From NCBI GenBank assembly GCA_946628745.1, contig CAMOXA010000087.1:1-6622 (forward strand): a stretch of 6,622 nucleotides of DNA, written 5' to 3'. Positions 6,571 through 6,622 of this stretch are shown here, piece by piece (the stretch's first letter is position 1; each line of letters starts with the position of its first letter). Below the pieces are notes generated by a model. The model worked only from the letters and a program-made list of their open reading frames with translations. It did no database searches and was not told where the DNA came from. Made by a program: the position numbers and the translations under genes. The stretch is from an uncultured Verrucomicrobiota bacterium (GTDB lineage: Bacteria > Verrucomicrobiota > Kiritimatiellia > RFP12 > UBA1067).

Positions 6571-6622
6571 CTTTACCTGCCACTTCAACCCGTTTTACCT
6601 GCCACTTCGACCCGTCTTACCT
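6571..6622. repeat. 22-bp tandem repeat array, running off the window
   Basis: Two complete copies (6571-6592 and 6593-6614) and the first 8 bases of a third (6615-6622) follow each other with an exact 22-base period. The core is TTTACCTGCCACTTC followed by AACCCG or GACCCG. The two full copies differ at two positions (the first base, and an A/G at base 17), and the partial copy differs from copy two at one of 8 bases. There is no spacer between copies, so this is not a CRISPR array. The period is not a multiple of three, so a coding reading would only recur every 66 bases (22 codons). All three plus-strand frames are open through it, whereas the minus-strand frames meet TAA or TGA. The array probably continues to the right; its function is unknown. 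Confidence 0.85.

Noticed and set aside
6518..6616. A minus-strand 33-codon open stretch upstream of metF that could be the tail of another gene
   Set aside because: It is bounded by TAA at both ends (6617-6619 and 6515-6517), has no plausible start with a ribosome site, and partly consists of the tandem repeat.
6571..6622. A CRISPR array at the right edge
   Set aside because: The repeats are directly adjacent with no spacers, and no cas gene is present.

Overview
The window is about 6.6 kb of GC-rich bacterial DNA (estimated by eye at a little over 60% G+C). It has two convergent blocks and one short non-coding edge. Nothing in it is a phylogenetic marker. Three features would fit a gut- or sediment-associated member of the PVC group (for example Kiritimatiellota or Lentisphaerota), or another anaerobe: a LacZ-type glycoside hydrolase, a short cobalamin-dependent methionine synthase with its reactivation domain on a separate gene, and GC-rich 22-bp tandem repeats. 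That placement is a low-confidence inference.

Left block (plus strand, 1-2604): the 3' four fifths of a LacZ-type GH2 beta-galactosidase gene. Its N-terminal sugar-binding domain lies outside the window. All catalytic and metal-site residues of the captured part are present.

Right block (minus strand, 6435 down to 2566): a compact three-gene operon for the methyl branch of one-carbon metabolism. In transcription order it holds metF (5,10-methylenetetrahydrofolate reductase), a stand-alone methionine synthase reactivation-domain protein, and a short cobalamin-dependent methionine synthase (metH) with no C-terminal activation domain. MetF makes 5-methyl-THF. MetH passes the methyl group through cobalamin to homocysteine. 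The small middle protein is expected to supply the missing AdoMet-binding module that rescues oxidised cob(II)alamin. The genes are joined by an ATGA overlap and by a TGA-A-ATG junction. Only metF has a clear Shine-Dalgarno sequence, so the two downstream genes look translationally coupled. A TGCTATAAT extended -10 promoter lies just upstream of metF and gives a leader of only about 29 nt, too short for a SAM or cobalamin riboswitch.

The two blocks converge, and the last 39 bp of the beta-galactosidase and metH genes overlap tail to tail, leaving no room for an intergenic terminator.

Right edge (6436-6622): the metF promoter region, followed by the start of a 22-bp tandem repeat array (two full copies and part of a third) that runs off the window. 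It is stop-free in all three plus-strand frames. This array is the least explained element here. I found no RNA gene, mobile element or CRISPR array, and no clear sign of an undescribed multi-gene system.
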